Below, piece after piece: positions 49,502 through 60,300 of a stretch of DNA of 64,000 nucleotides. Numbering within the stretch: position 1 is the stretch's first letter; each line of letters begins with the position of its first letter. Source of the DNA: Marisa cornuarietis (Eukaryota > Mollusca > Gastropoda > Architaenioglossa > Ampullariidae); the NCBI GenBank assembly GCA_004794655.1, contig SMMW01000555.1, positions 1,860,001-1,924,000 on the forward strand. The letters run 5' to 3'. Position numbers and translations under genes: made by a program. The notes under the pieces were generated by a model, which saw nothing but the letters and a program-made list of their open reading frames with translations, searched no databases and was not told where the DNA came from.

Positions 49502-49991
49502 ACAGGAGATGAAGAGTTATTGCATCAAGCTCCTTGACCTGTGCGAGACCAGGTGGAATGGCAGTGGTCAGACCAGACTCGACTCGTCAAGGGAGACTAT
49601 CATCTACTCTGGACACGAAGACCCTGACCATGACCACTCACAAGGAGTAGCAGTAATAATGACACAGGAGGCTGCAAGGGGACTAATAGCATGGGAACCA
49701 GTTTCCCCACGACTCACGTCAGCTCGGTTCAACTCCAAAGGAAGAAAGATCACCATCATCCAGTGCTATGCACCTACCAACGCTGCAAAAGAAGAGGAGA
49801 AGGAGGACTTTTACAACTCCCTACAAGCGCTGGTTGATCGTACTCCAAGACGAGACCTAAAGATCATCATGGGCGACATGAATGCCAAAGTGGGAGATGA
49901 CAACACGGACAAAGAACGCATAACGGGAAAGCACGATGTGGGCAATTGCAATGAGAATGGTGAGCTGTTCACAGACTTCAATGTTCAATGA
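49502..49991 (+). pseudogene. LINE APE endonuclease fragment
   Basis: Open frame covering the catalytic core of the apurinic/apyrimidinic-like endonuclease of the plus-strand LINE, with ETRW, YAPT and GDMNAKVG motifs. It runs out of frame near 49980, where the following block (NDLVIRGTVFPHK) continues in another frame. Proteins of this type are often labelled craniofacial development protein 2-like in automated annotation, but here it is clearly the LINE's own endonuclease. Confidence 0.85.
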
Positions 49992-50001
49992 CCTTGTAAT
50001 C

Positions 50002-52345
50002 AGAGGCACAGTCTTTCCTCACAAAACCATTCACAAGACCACCTGGACTTCACCAGATGGAAATACAGAAAATCAGATCGATCACATCACCATTAATCGA
50101 CAGTTTAGAAGGAGTCTGCTGGATGTCAGGGTAAGGCGTGGTGCAGATGCAGCCTCAGGCCACCTGCTTGAAGCAACTTTGAAGATAAAGCTGAGCTCCT
50201 TTCATGAATCATCAGACAGACCACACCAAAAATTCAACGTGCAGTTTCTTAGAAACCGCAGGAAGCAAGAAGAGTTCAACTGTGCAGTCAAAAACAGATT
50301 TGAGGCACTGGAGGGACTCTTTGAAGAAACAGTGGCCAACCACTGGACAGGATTACAGGAGACCTGGAAGGCTGCCTGCACACGAGTTCTGGGAAGGAAA
50401 CAGAAACAACACAAGGAATGGCTGACCCTAGGGACCTGGAAAAAGATAGAGGAAAGGAAAGCGCTGAAGCAGAAGATCAACCAGTGTCAAGACCAGCAGG
50501 AAAAAGAAGAGCTCAGAGCAAAGTACTGGGAGATGAACCGGGAAGTGAAGAAGAGTGCAAGAGGCGACAAGAGACAGTTCGCACACAGGATGACAGAAGA
50601 GGCAGAACAAGCAGCTGGGCAAAATAATATGAAAAGACTATATGAAATTACGAGAACTCTGTCAGGACGGAAAAACATCAATGCATGCAGGCCAGTAAAG
50701 AATAAGAATGGCAGCGTCATTACTGGGGATGCAGAACAAAGATCTCGCTGGGCAGAACATTTTAAAGAAATACTGAACCGGCCACCACCAGCAACAATTT
50801 TGGACATTGCCCCAGCCACCGAGCAACTCCAGGTGAATACCAACCCACCAACCAAGGCAGAAATCAAAGCGATCAAAGTCTCTGAAAACTGGTAAGGCGG
50901 CAGGCCCAGATGGCATTTCTGCAGAGGCGCTCAAGGCAGACCCAACAGCCGCAGCAGAGATGCTACACCCCCTGCTGCAGAAAATTTGGGAGCAGGAGCA
51001 AGTTCCAGCAGACTGGAAACTTGGCTATCTGGTAAAGCTACCCAAGAAAGGTGACCTGACCCAGTGTAGCAACTGGCGTGGGATTACTCTACTTTCTATT
51101 CCCAGCAAGGTGCTGACCAGAATCATCCTGGACAGACCGAAGAATGCCCTAGACAAGAGACTGCGGCAAGAACAGGCAGGCTTTCGGCAGGGTAGATCAT
51201 GCACAGACCATATCGCTACACTGCGAATCATTATTGAACATTCCATCGAATGGCAGTCCCCACTCTACATTACATTTGTGGATTTTGAGAAGGCATTTGA
51301 CTCCGTAGACAGAGAGACCATCTGGAAGTTGATGCAGCACTACGGATTTCCACCAAAGTTCATTGCCATCATCCAACAGCTGTATAAAGACTCGACATGC
51401 CAGGTGATCCACAATGGGAAGCTGACGGACCCCTTTGCAGTGAGGACTGGAGTAAGGCAAGGTTGCATGCTCTCGCCAACAATCTTCCTGATTGTCATAG
51501 ACTGGATCATGAGAAGAACAACCTCAAATAGCAACACAGGCATTCAATGGAACTTTGCCATGCAACTTGAGGATCTCGACTTTGCAGACGACATCAGCCT
51601 ATTGTCCCATAAGCAACAACATGACAAACAAAAGCTCTCAGAAGAAGCAGCGACAACTGGCCTGACAATCAACATCAAAAAGACAGAGGTAATGCGGGTC
51701 AACAACAAGCAAGAAGCCCCACTCCAACTGCACGGGGAATGTATCACAGAGACTGACCGCTTCACATACCTAGGCAGCATAGTCACCAAGGATGGAGGTG
51801 CAGATGAAGATGTAAAAAGCCGATCGAATAAATAAAGCCATTTCACATCCTGCGACCCATCTGGAATTCCAAGGCATTATCTCGGCATACCAAGATCCGC
51901 ATCTTTCATACGAACGTAAAATCTGTCCTTCTATATGGGTCCGAGACATGGCGTGTGACAAACACCATCACCAACAAGATCCAAACATTCATCAACAGAT
52001 GTCTGCGCCACATTTTCAACATCAGATGGCCCGAGAAGATCTCCAATGCATACCTGTGGGAGAGAGCCAACCAAAAACCTGCCAGCCAAAACATCAAAAA
52101 GCGAAAGTGGGGCTGGATCGGTCACACCCTGCGAAAGCCAGCCAAAAATCTAACACGACAAGCTCTGGACTGGAACCCACAGGGGAGGCGCAGGGTTGGG
52201 AGACCCAGACAGCCGTGAAGAAGATCGGTTCACGGCGAGGCGGAGGCAGCTGGAATGACATGGGCCCAACTGGGGAGAGAGGCCCAGAACCGGGTTCGCT
52301 GGCGTGGTGTAGTTGCAGCCCTATGCTCCACTAGGGGTGAAAAGG
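50002..52345 (+). pseudogene. LINE endonuclease tail, reverse transcriptase and C-terminal region, frameshifted
   Basis: Three consecutive frames continue the LINE polyprotein. The first (to 50895) holds the end of the endonuclease and a charged linker. The second (from about 50890 to 51835) holds the reverse transcriptase with the FADD active-site box near 51583-51594. The third (about 51949-52218, then past one TGA to about 52350) holds the C-terminal region. Junction frameshifts sit at about 50885 and 51830-51950, where a few dozen residues also appear lost. Confidence 0.85.
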
Positions 52346-52590
52346 AATAATAATAATAATTTATAGATAAAGTCAAGAGGATCCATGCTTTCCATTCTAA
52401 ATTATCTTGATTGCCAATTCCTTGATAGAAAGAGAAAATAATAGACTACACACATCCTCTTGCTTTATCCCCTTAGTTAGTACAATTTATATAATTCATC
52501 AGTTAACTGCGCTCTACCCCTTATTCTTTCTTTGACATTATACATGTTTTTGATGGACCTGTACAACTTGTCTTCATTTTAGACGCATCA

Positions 52591-52916
52591 GTGAGTCGAA
52601 GTATCGGCAATATATACTACGTTCAGAAACGACCATTTAAACCTATTTTAAACAATTATCGGTCGGCAAGTGCATTGAATATAGTCCTTAAAAGTTAGTA
52701 AATACTTTTTAATTGTTGTTAAGACGGTAACGGCGATCTTATAAAGTCTCACTTCACTGTGACTATTGACTCACTTTCCAGCTTATGAAAAGGGGAGACT
52801 ACTCTGTACATTGTTTTTTTCCTGAATGATATCCGCTTCCTTGTGGAAAAGTCGACGCAACTGTGTTTGTTCTGATTGAGCACTTCTGCATTTTAGCATC
52901 GAGCTATAATAGCACG
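52591..52916. other. Upstream region of OSTF1
   Basis: About 330 bp between the old LINE remnant and the OSTF1 start codon. It should hold the OSTF1 promoter and 5' UTR. No TATA box or CpG island was evident by eye. Confidence 0.4.
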
Positions 52917-55900
52917 ATGTCCAATGCACCGAGACCCACGAAACCCCCACCACCTGTTCCAAAGCCTGGTAAGTACCCAGAAAGATCTGTTGCTTCTTGT
53001 TGGATTTAGCAGACGACAAGATGCGATTTGGTCAGTCACGGAATGTCAGGAATACGAAGAATTAGCCATTTCCTTTGAAAGGAGCATGAATTTTACTCGC
53101 CAAGCTATTCTGGAAACGACTAAAAAGTTATATATTTGTTATAAAGTTGTTTTTTCATATAGTGCATTCGAGCTCATAATACTTTATCCCAAGCAAACGC
53201 TCCCACTACACTTGCAATGCCGCACTAGAAATTATACATTCACCAGTTAATAGCTAGGACAAGTAAATATCAGTGGAAATAAGACTTGTTATGATTATTA
53301 CAATTCAAAGTTATATACTTGCTGGGTGAGTCAATCCATATCACCATCCGGTATCATCAAATGGTCTAATTAATGTATTATTAAAAAATTAAACAGATGA
53401 TCATATTTCTTTTATTTGTTCTTATGAAGTAACTCATCGCAGCTTTTGAAATATGTAGAACAATTGGAAAAACTGTGTATTAAGAAAAAGCAGATAATGG
53501 TTTACTTTAGTAGAAAATGAAAATTATTTTTCAGGGAATGTGAAAGTGGTCAGGGCTCTCTACCCATATGAAGCACAACAGGTTGGTTAGCATCAGTTAA
53601 CAGAATTCCTGTGACATACTAAGCCAGATATATTTTTGTCCTTGATACATATTTCACCAGATGCAGTTACATCTGAGTTAACACTGCAGTTAATCTTTAT
53701 CAGTAGATTCTTAGAATTTCTTTAAATGAACATTTTACGTTTTCTTTAATCCCATCTTGCAGCCTTTGCTCAAGCTTTCTGTCTTGATTGATTTGTAACT
53801 TGCAGTGTTGCTTTCTGATGAACATCTGTGTCCTTTCACTGTTAATATTTTTTATTAGTCAGCTTAAAATGCCTTACAGTTCAGGAGACGGGCAATCTGT
53901 TCTTTCTCCACAAATGAATGCATGCACATACCTACCTATAGCTGGACATGCAACACACACACACACACTACATATTCATTGTGACTCATTTCTTTATGTT
54001 TCTGTCAGTTTCACTGGCAGTCAAACTGCTCAGCAGCCACTCTTTGTATTATTATCAATATATAACCCTTTTTTGTATTAGCCAGATGAGTTGTCATTTG
54101 AGGAAGGTGAGATGCTCTACATTCTTGACATGAGTGACAAAGATTGGTGGAAGGCTAAATGTGGAGCTAGAAGTGGACTTATCCCTAGCAATTATGGTAA
54201 CATATTCTTCTATTGCTCTTGACTTTTCTTTTGCAAATGGATATCATAATGATAACTGTTTCTCAAACTCTCAAAACACACAACTCACTGAGTCAGTCAC
54301 TTGTACTTTTTAATCAAATATCCTCGTATTGAAGATTTTTTTCAGTTTATTTCAAAAGATTATTGTGTTTGGTTGCAGATTCCAATATGCTTAGTAGCAA
54401 ATACATTCATCATTTCAGCATAATGTTCAGTAGTAAGCTTTGTCAGTTTTGTAGCAAGTAATTTGTTAGCTTCCAGTAGATTCTTTGTCAGCTTTCAGCA
54501 GATACTTTACTTTGTAGCTTAACTTATGTAATGTGACATCTGCAGTGCTATTCTGCAGGCAGAAGTGATACAAATGATTTTACAGTCACCTGATTTTGTT
54601 TTTGATCTCTCTTCTATTACTGTGAATTTAAGTCCATGCATAATTTTAGTCAGCAAGAATGTTTTACTTCAGCATGTGTTTACCATCTGTCTACAAGGGT
54701 AAGTTTTTCCTGCCCCATCAGTTGGTAATTTGGTTATGTCTCTTTCAGTGGAGGAGAACACTGAGTCAGTTGACAATCCTTTACATGATGCTGCCAAGCG
54801 AGGAAACATGGACTTCATGAAGGAGTGTATTAGAAACAGAGTAAGCATGCTAGGAGTAGGAGTGGCCTCATGATGTAAAGCATCATTCATTTCAGAGTGT
54901 CAATTTCTCATCTTTGAGGGGGTAGCATGACCTAGGCAAGACCTGGCCACCTGCTTCCTCATTTGGATAAATTTAGATGCAGACATAAATCAAATCAATC
55001 AACTTGTAACATTAATGCAGAGGTGTCTTTAGTTGTATATATGCTGACTGTCAGCCTTGAATGACCCAAACAAGAAAATAATGAAATAGTGAAACAGGAA
55101 ATACATGTTTTCTTTGCACATTTATAGTGTGCTGTTATTGTTGATTGGTGTTATTTCTCAAACAATATATATATATATATATATGGAACATTTTAACCAC
55201 TCGTGAAACCTTTCATTACTGGAAGCTCACCTTACACTCTAAATGTAATAATTTAAATACTCATTAAACTATATATTAATGTAATATAATGTTTATAATA
55301 AATCATATAATGATAATTAAAATAACTTTATATCCTGAAGCTTTTAGTGGGAATGCTGTTCTGTCTACTTCTGAGAGCAGTCAACAACAGTTCGTTGTTA
55401 CTGCAGTTAACCCTCTTAGCTCGATCGGCCATGATTATGGCCCTACTGGCAGAGCAGTGTACCTCTGCAGTTTCACTATCATCTTCAAAATCATAAATTA
55501 TAAGCCCATGCTTTTGAACATAGAAATATTTTTATGACGTTCTAAGAGGGTTAAACGATGTCTACTCCTTTTCAGGTTTCAGTGAATGGGTTGGACAAAG
55601 CTGGCTCTACTCCTTTGCACTGGGCAGCTCATGGTGGTCACATTGCTTGTCTTGAGACTCTGCTAAAGGAACCTAAGTGTGAAGTCAATGTACAGGTGTG
55701 TGTAAACATATATATGCATGCATGTATATGTGCATGTGTGTGCGTGTGTGTGTGCATGTATACGTGCATGTATGTGTGTATATGTTTGGGAGAGGGGGGA
55801 AAAATAAATGCACAAATTGTTGATGAAATACGCAAGGGATCAATGAGGTGTGATTTGTGCTTATCTGTCTTCATTGCTTTTCTCTTTCAGAACAAGCTTG

Positions 55901-56782
55901 GTGACACACCCCTGCATGCTGCTGCCTGGAAAAACCATGCACCCGTTGTCAAACTGTTGTTAGAAAAAGGTAGAAAACATATCTGCAGGTTTGCTAAATG
56001 TGTGTATAATGTAGAAGGGCATTTCTTGAGCTATGCAAAGCAAAATTTGTGGCCATATTTTAAGATTTTTCAGCAATGGTTGAGCTGTGAATTTTATTGC
56101 AGGTGCAAGAGTGGACATCAGAAATAATGAAAAAAAGCTGGCTGTAGATCTCACCAAGGATCCAGAGGTTGCAGCATTGCTACGAGAAGCTGGTGAGTGC
56201 TGCTGTACAATTTTTCATTTTTATTTTATCCTTTTTTATTTTTGCCTTTATTTATTTTTGGAAGAAAGAAATTGGGTTCACTGGTGCTTAGAGAAAAGGA
56301 AAATGTTCATGCCCAGGTCACTCATTGCTGGATATTTATTGTGTGAAGTGTTTGACATGGTAGAAACAAAGAAAATTCCTGTTACTTGATGCCTTTTGTT
56401 TTCTGTTTCGTCGTCAGCACTGTCGTTTTCTTTCGTCCCCTTTGTTCTGTATCTACTTAGTCCACGTCTCTTCCTCGTTTTAAGCGCTAAGAGCATGCTC
56501 TCATTGAGTGTGAATATGCGCTATAAAAATCTTCACTATTATTATTATTATATAGCACACAAATAAAGAAACTGACGTTAAAAATGTTAAAAAATGAACT
56601 TCTTCTTTTATAGAATGCCTGTAATTTTTAGGTGTATGTCATAGACAAAATGGAAAGTTGCAAGAAAGAAAGTTTAAAAAAACCCAATGATAACGATGAT
56701 ATTTTGCCAATCAACAGCTGGTGTGCGAGCATCACGCTACTCCAATGACTATGGGGAAGAAGATGAAGAAGGATCTGATTGA
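52917..56782 (+). CDS. OSTF1: Osteoclast-stimulating factor 1 homologue (SH3 + ankyrin repeats)
   Basis: 219-residue intracellular adaptor (human OSTF1 has 214). Exons: 52917-52968, 53535-53581, 54082-54196, 54749-54840, 55576-55695, 55891-55969, 56103-56192, 56718-56782 (TGA), all phase-continuous. Order of parts: a Pro-rich N-terminus ([12 protein letters not shown]); an SH3 domain, residues about 20-74, with [25 protein letters not shown] and GLIPSNYV; a conserved linker [15 protein letters not shown]; then ankyrin repeats [35 protein letters not shown] and [11 protein letters not shown]; and an acidic tail [12 protein letters not shown]. The family binds partners such as Src and other signalling or cytoskeletal proteins. 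The osteoclast role is vertebrate-specific, so here only a generic adaptor role is inferred. Two odd features are a piggyBac-like MITE ending about 20 bp before exon 5 and a short SINE-like stretch in intron 4. Confidence 0.96.
54905..55020 (+). mobile_element. Possible SINE-like remnant
   Basis: GGGGGTAGCATGACCTAGG near 54918 resembles a tRNA-like head, and AAATCAAATCAATCAAC near 54987 resembles a SINE tail. The element is short and decayed, and the call rests on resemblance only. It lies in OSTF1 intron 4. Confidence 0.3.
55407..55554. mobile_element. piggyBac-like MITE (140 bp, TTAA target-site duplication)
   Basis: Perfect terminal inverted repeats CCCTCTTAG/CTAAGAGGG bound 55411-55550 and are flanked by TTAA on both sides (55407-55410 and 55551-55554), as expected for piggyBac-type insertion. 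There is no coding capacity. Its right end lies only 21 bp before the OSTF1 exon 5 start at 55576. Confidence 0.85.
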
Positions 56783-56902
56783 ACCACTGTGTGTTATAAA
56801 CCACCCTCTAAATCTCGCATGGTTAACAATTCACTCCCATTGACTTTTTCTTCAGTATGACATATTACTGGGACCTTTGTTTCTTGGATACCTGTGCCTT
56901 AA

Positions 56903-56908
56903 AATAAA
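56903..56908 (+). other. Candidate polyadenylation signal for OSTF1
   Basis: AATAAA about 120 bp past the OSTF1 stop. Further AATAAA copies occur downstream (for example near 59729), so longer 3' UTRs are possible. Confidence 0.4.
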
Positions 56909-57342
56909 GCTCAGAACCTTGTAATAGAACGGTTGGTAAATGTGTACAATTTGATGTGATCAGGAGGCTCCATGGAAAAATTCATTTAATCACTGGGTGT
57001 TACTTTTTTATTTTATTAGTCTTGCAACAGTTGCATATATGCTTGAATTTTAGTGACATAAGGATCAACCTGATTAGTATACATTCTTATTTCCTGTTTT
57101 ACTTAAACACCTGTTTATCCTTTCTTTGTGCCTGTCTCTACCTTATTGTACATGTAAACATACATCATTCAGTTAAAACAAATTCTACAAATGTGAAGTA
57201 GGTAAAAGTGAATTCTTATCTGAGCAAGGTCCAAAAAGTCTGACAGTTACTATCATAAGTATTACATGTGCGTATTGTGTATGGATCGGAAAATTGGTCA
57301 TGTTAATAATGGTAGGCACATGGACATTGACATTTTCTTACT

Positions 57343-57396
57343 GTGATTTAGCCTTAGTTGCTGATGTGGCATTGAGCACTGACAACCAACTTGTCA
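57343..57396 (+). mobile_element. SINE-tail remnant
   Basis: GTGATTTAGCCTTAGTTGCT followed by GATGTGGCATTGAGCACTGAC is a diverged copy of the tail seen at 47097-47152 and 29375-29405. No tRNA-like head is recognisable. Confidence 0.6.
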
Positions 57397-60300
57397 GCTC
57401 TTTGATGACGCTTATAATGTCAGCTGTTTCTGCTCAGGGTAACCATACTTCACACATGGTTTCAATCTAAAACAATATGTTGTTTTAAATGAAATTTTGG
57501 GCTGAATTTGATGTAGGCATATTGTGCGCTATTGAGTAGCACAAAGTCTCTTGAAATATAAAAGTGACACCAACTATGAAACTTAGACAACAGAATGGAA
57601 ACTATAATCAGTAAAATATATAAATGTGAGGTGCCATTGGTTTTCAAGCAGAATACTTTTCTTTTTTGGCTTGTAATAGAAGAGTAGCGGCATGTTGACT
57701 CTTGCTGAGCAGCCTTTCCAGTATGGTTCATAGTGCGATGCACACCCCATGAGGCAAGCTTTAATCCCATGACTACCATGCTGAAAGTTGTTCCAGAGAC
57801 ATCTGTTTCTTTGACCAACCTTCATTTTAAAAAATTCTGACTGGGCTGTGGAAGGGGAGAGTTGATAGGTACAAAAGTTGAAATCTGTATGGTTAATGAA
57901 CAAGAAACATTTTGAGATGCTTAATACTTTGTAAGTAGCTTGCAGATTTTATTTGCTAGTTTTAGAAAAATGCTAGGATACCAGCTCAGGAACACAATAA
58001 AGCATTATATTTTGTAAGAAAGTTAGTTTGTCATTAGTTTGAGCAGTTCAGCTGGGACCACAAGTTCAAATGATGGCAGTTCTTGTTTGAGGAAACCATT
58101 CTAAGAGCTGTCTGATACCATTGGTACTCTTCGGGACCATGTTCATATTGACTTGTTCACTTGATTTCAAGTAATCTGTCTGAGGCTTACTTTGAGTTTT
58201 AAAAAAATATCTATCATACTCTGGTTTTTCTTTTAAAAATTTTCTCAAGAAATAATCATCAAGTACTCAGAAATATTGTTTCATGAGAGTGTAAAGTACA
58301 AGTTTAAGAATAAAGTAGCAAACTCACTAGAAATACTTAGGACAGTTGTTTGTGACAGTCATGACAGCAAGTGCCTACACATGTTTTTGTAGCAAAATAC
58401 TTTAAAGTGTGTGTGTGTGTGTGTGGTCTTCTGTAGGGAAGTTACAAATTGTTGCCAAATGTTTAGATAACAAAGTTATCAAAATCATGTGGAATTAATC
58501 AAATGACAAAAGTTTTTTTCCAACAAGAGCTTTTTTTTTTTAACCTTTTTCAGTTTAGCATGTGTTTATGCAAACAGATTTGTATTAGATGAGAAGAAAC
58601 GCTACATTCAGAGCAAAAGAAACTAAGTAAATTGGTAAAAAAAAAAAAAAAATTGATGGTCTGTGCAACTAGCACTTGATAGAAGTTTGATTTTTTTTAT
58701 TTTGAATTTTTACTTCGCTGCAGTTTTAAGAACTGTATATCTAGATATGAGTAAAAATTACTGTTAAAATGCAGATTTGTTACATTTTGTCTTAGAAACT
58801 GTTGATTCACTTTTGCATAGAATGCTTCCCTTATTTCTTACACATGCTTATGGAACTTGGTTTTTTGTATCTGAATGATACTTTCATAATATTTTGAATT
58901 CCTTCTTTCATTAGAATTATGTAAACTGTTCTAATGCCATGTAATATGCAATGACCCCAAATGTTTTGTAGAATAATAATAATAATGTTATGGGTGTGGT
59001 GGTGTGCACCAAGAGCTGCAACTCTTATGGGTAGATTCTGTTTCCTTGGCTGCTTGACTGGACAAGAAAAGAAAAAACTTTCCTTGGAAGCAAAAGTTGA
59101 CCAGATTGACTTATAGAGCTTGAAGTTACGTGTTAGCTTCTTGAAAATACTGCTTTCAATCATTCTGGGAAATTGTAGCATGTTTCACCTGCTGGATGGC
59201 TCTGATGTACTGCTATGTACACTTGATGTATAGAAGCAGGCTAGAAGTGTGGTTTGCTGATATGGACACCTCTTTGAGCAGGACCTTCTAACCCCATTAC
59301 CAAATACCAAAAAAAAAACAAAAAAACCAGATGAACAAACAGAAACCTAATTAATCTTTTTCTCGAAAGAAGTTTATAGCAAATATTGAGGAAGATGAAA
59401 ATTTCAGTTTATCAAAATTAGACAGCTATGCCAAGAACATAAAGGAAATGAAATTCTGTTCTGTTGTGCATAAAATTACAGTAAGATTGTCATTAACTTA
59501 GCATTTTCAAGATTTAGGAAAATAATTGCTTGCTTGCTTGCACGCACGCACACACAGAGTAACTGATAGGCCTTAGGATGTTTCCCCTAGGCTGTGATGA
59601 TGGAATTGCAAGAAACTCAAACCTTTGTTTTTGCCATCAGATTGTCTACCATTTTCTTTGTTACAATGTTATGTCTGTCTTGTTGGATCTTGAACATTTT
59701 TAGACTGTTGATTGTATGAACCTTGTAATAAATGAACATATTTGCAAATACTGAGAAAATATGTGAGAAACTGTTGAAATTTTACTTAATGTTATTACTG
59801 ATTTGTTTTCTAGTCTCATGTTATCTCTCTCTCTCTCTTACATCATCTGCATATAATAAAGCTATGTTGACATTTTCATTTTAGGATGGTTATGTTCCCT
59901 GTGAATGGTCTCTAGCTGTGTCTGATATCTTACTTAGCTTGTCTTTCCTATGTGCACCCAGAATATGCTAGCATGCATTTTTTCAGCCATTTGTCATACC
60001 CATCAAGTCAGTTATCCATATATTATCACGACCAGAAATAATATGGTTCAATGATTTTATTTTGAGGAACACTTTCCACCACTTTGCAAGATATGTTACA
60101 TGTGGGAGACATTTTCTCACGCAATGAAGTCTGACACCAGAGATCAGTCACTTGCCAGTTAAGGTTTGAAAATTCCATGATTCACAGAAATATGCTTCTA
60201 GAGTTTCAGGCCTGGTAATGCACCTGTACCCATGATGATGTCAGAATAGAATCTGTAAGCATGCAGTTCACTTTAGAGTTTTGCATGATGATGCAAGTAA

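Larger units (their letters stand above)
49187..52365 (+). mobile_element. Near-complete but inactivated non-LTR retrotransposon (LINE, APE endonuclease + RT)
   Basis: The element runs about 49196-52356, ends in a (TAA)n tail, and is flanked by a candidate 9 bp TAATTTATA target-site duplication. Plus-strand frames give an APE endonuclease (CETRWNGSG, QCYAPTNAA, MGDMNAKVG, NQIDHI), a linker, then RT blocks: AAGPDGISAEAL, QAGFRQGRSCTDHI, FVDFEKAFDSVDR, RTGVRQGCMLSP, LDFADDISLL and FTYLGSIVTKDGG. A C-terminal region ends in [11 protein letters not shown] and VRWRGVVAALCSTRG. Visible lesions: frameshifts near 49980, 50885 and 51830, and an in-frame TGA near 52216. It is therefore non-autonomous as it stands. 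Clade (RTE- or CR1-like) is unresolved by eye. Divergence looks modest, so insertion is relatively recent. Confidence 0.9.
48725..52590 (-). mobile_element. Old LINE reverse transcriptase remnant, split by a younger LINE
   Basis: Minus-strand pieces on both sides of the plus-strand LINE (49196-52356) belong to one reverse transcriptase. On the right flank (52585-52366) LYRSIKNMYN and IKQEDVCSLLFSLSIKELA can be read. On the left flank (49186-48725) LFILLFADDVFISESVIGLQ, FSTKLSFTAACQDLA and PMLQYGAELWG can be read. Order and orientation fit RT blocks 4 to 7 of an APE-type LINE. Many stops and frameshifts are present, so it is inactive. Only the two flanks belong to this element. Confidence 0.8.

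Noticed and set aside
50202..51543. Minus-strand open frames across the LINE
   Set aside because: They are antisense shadows of the plus-strand LINE ORF, with no domain of their own.
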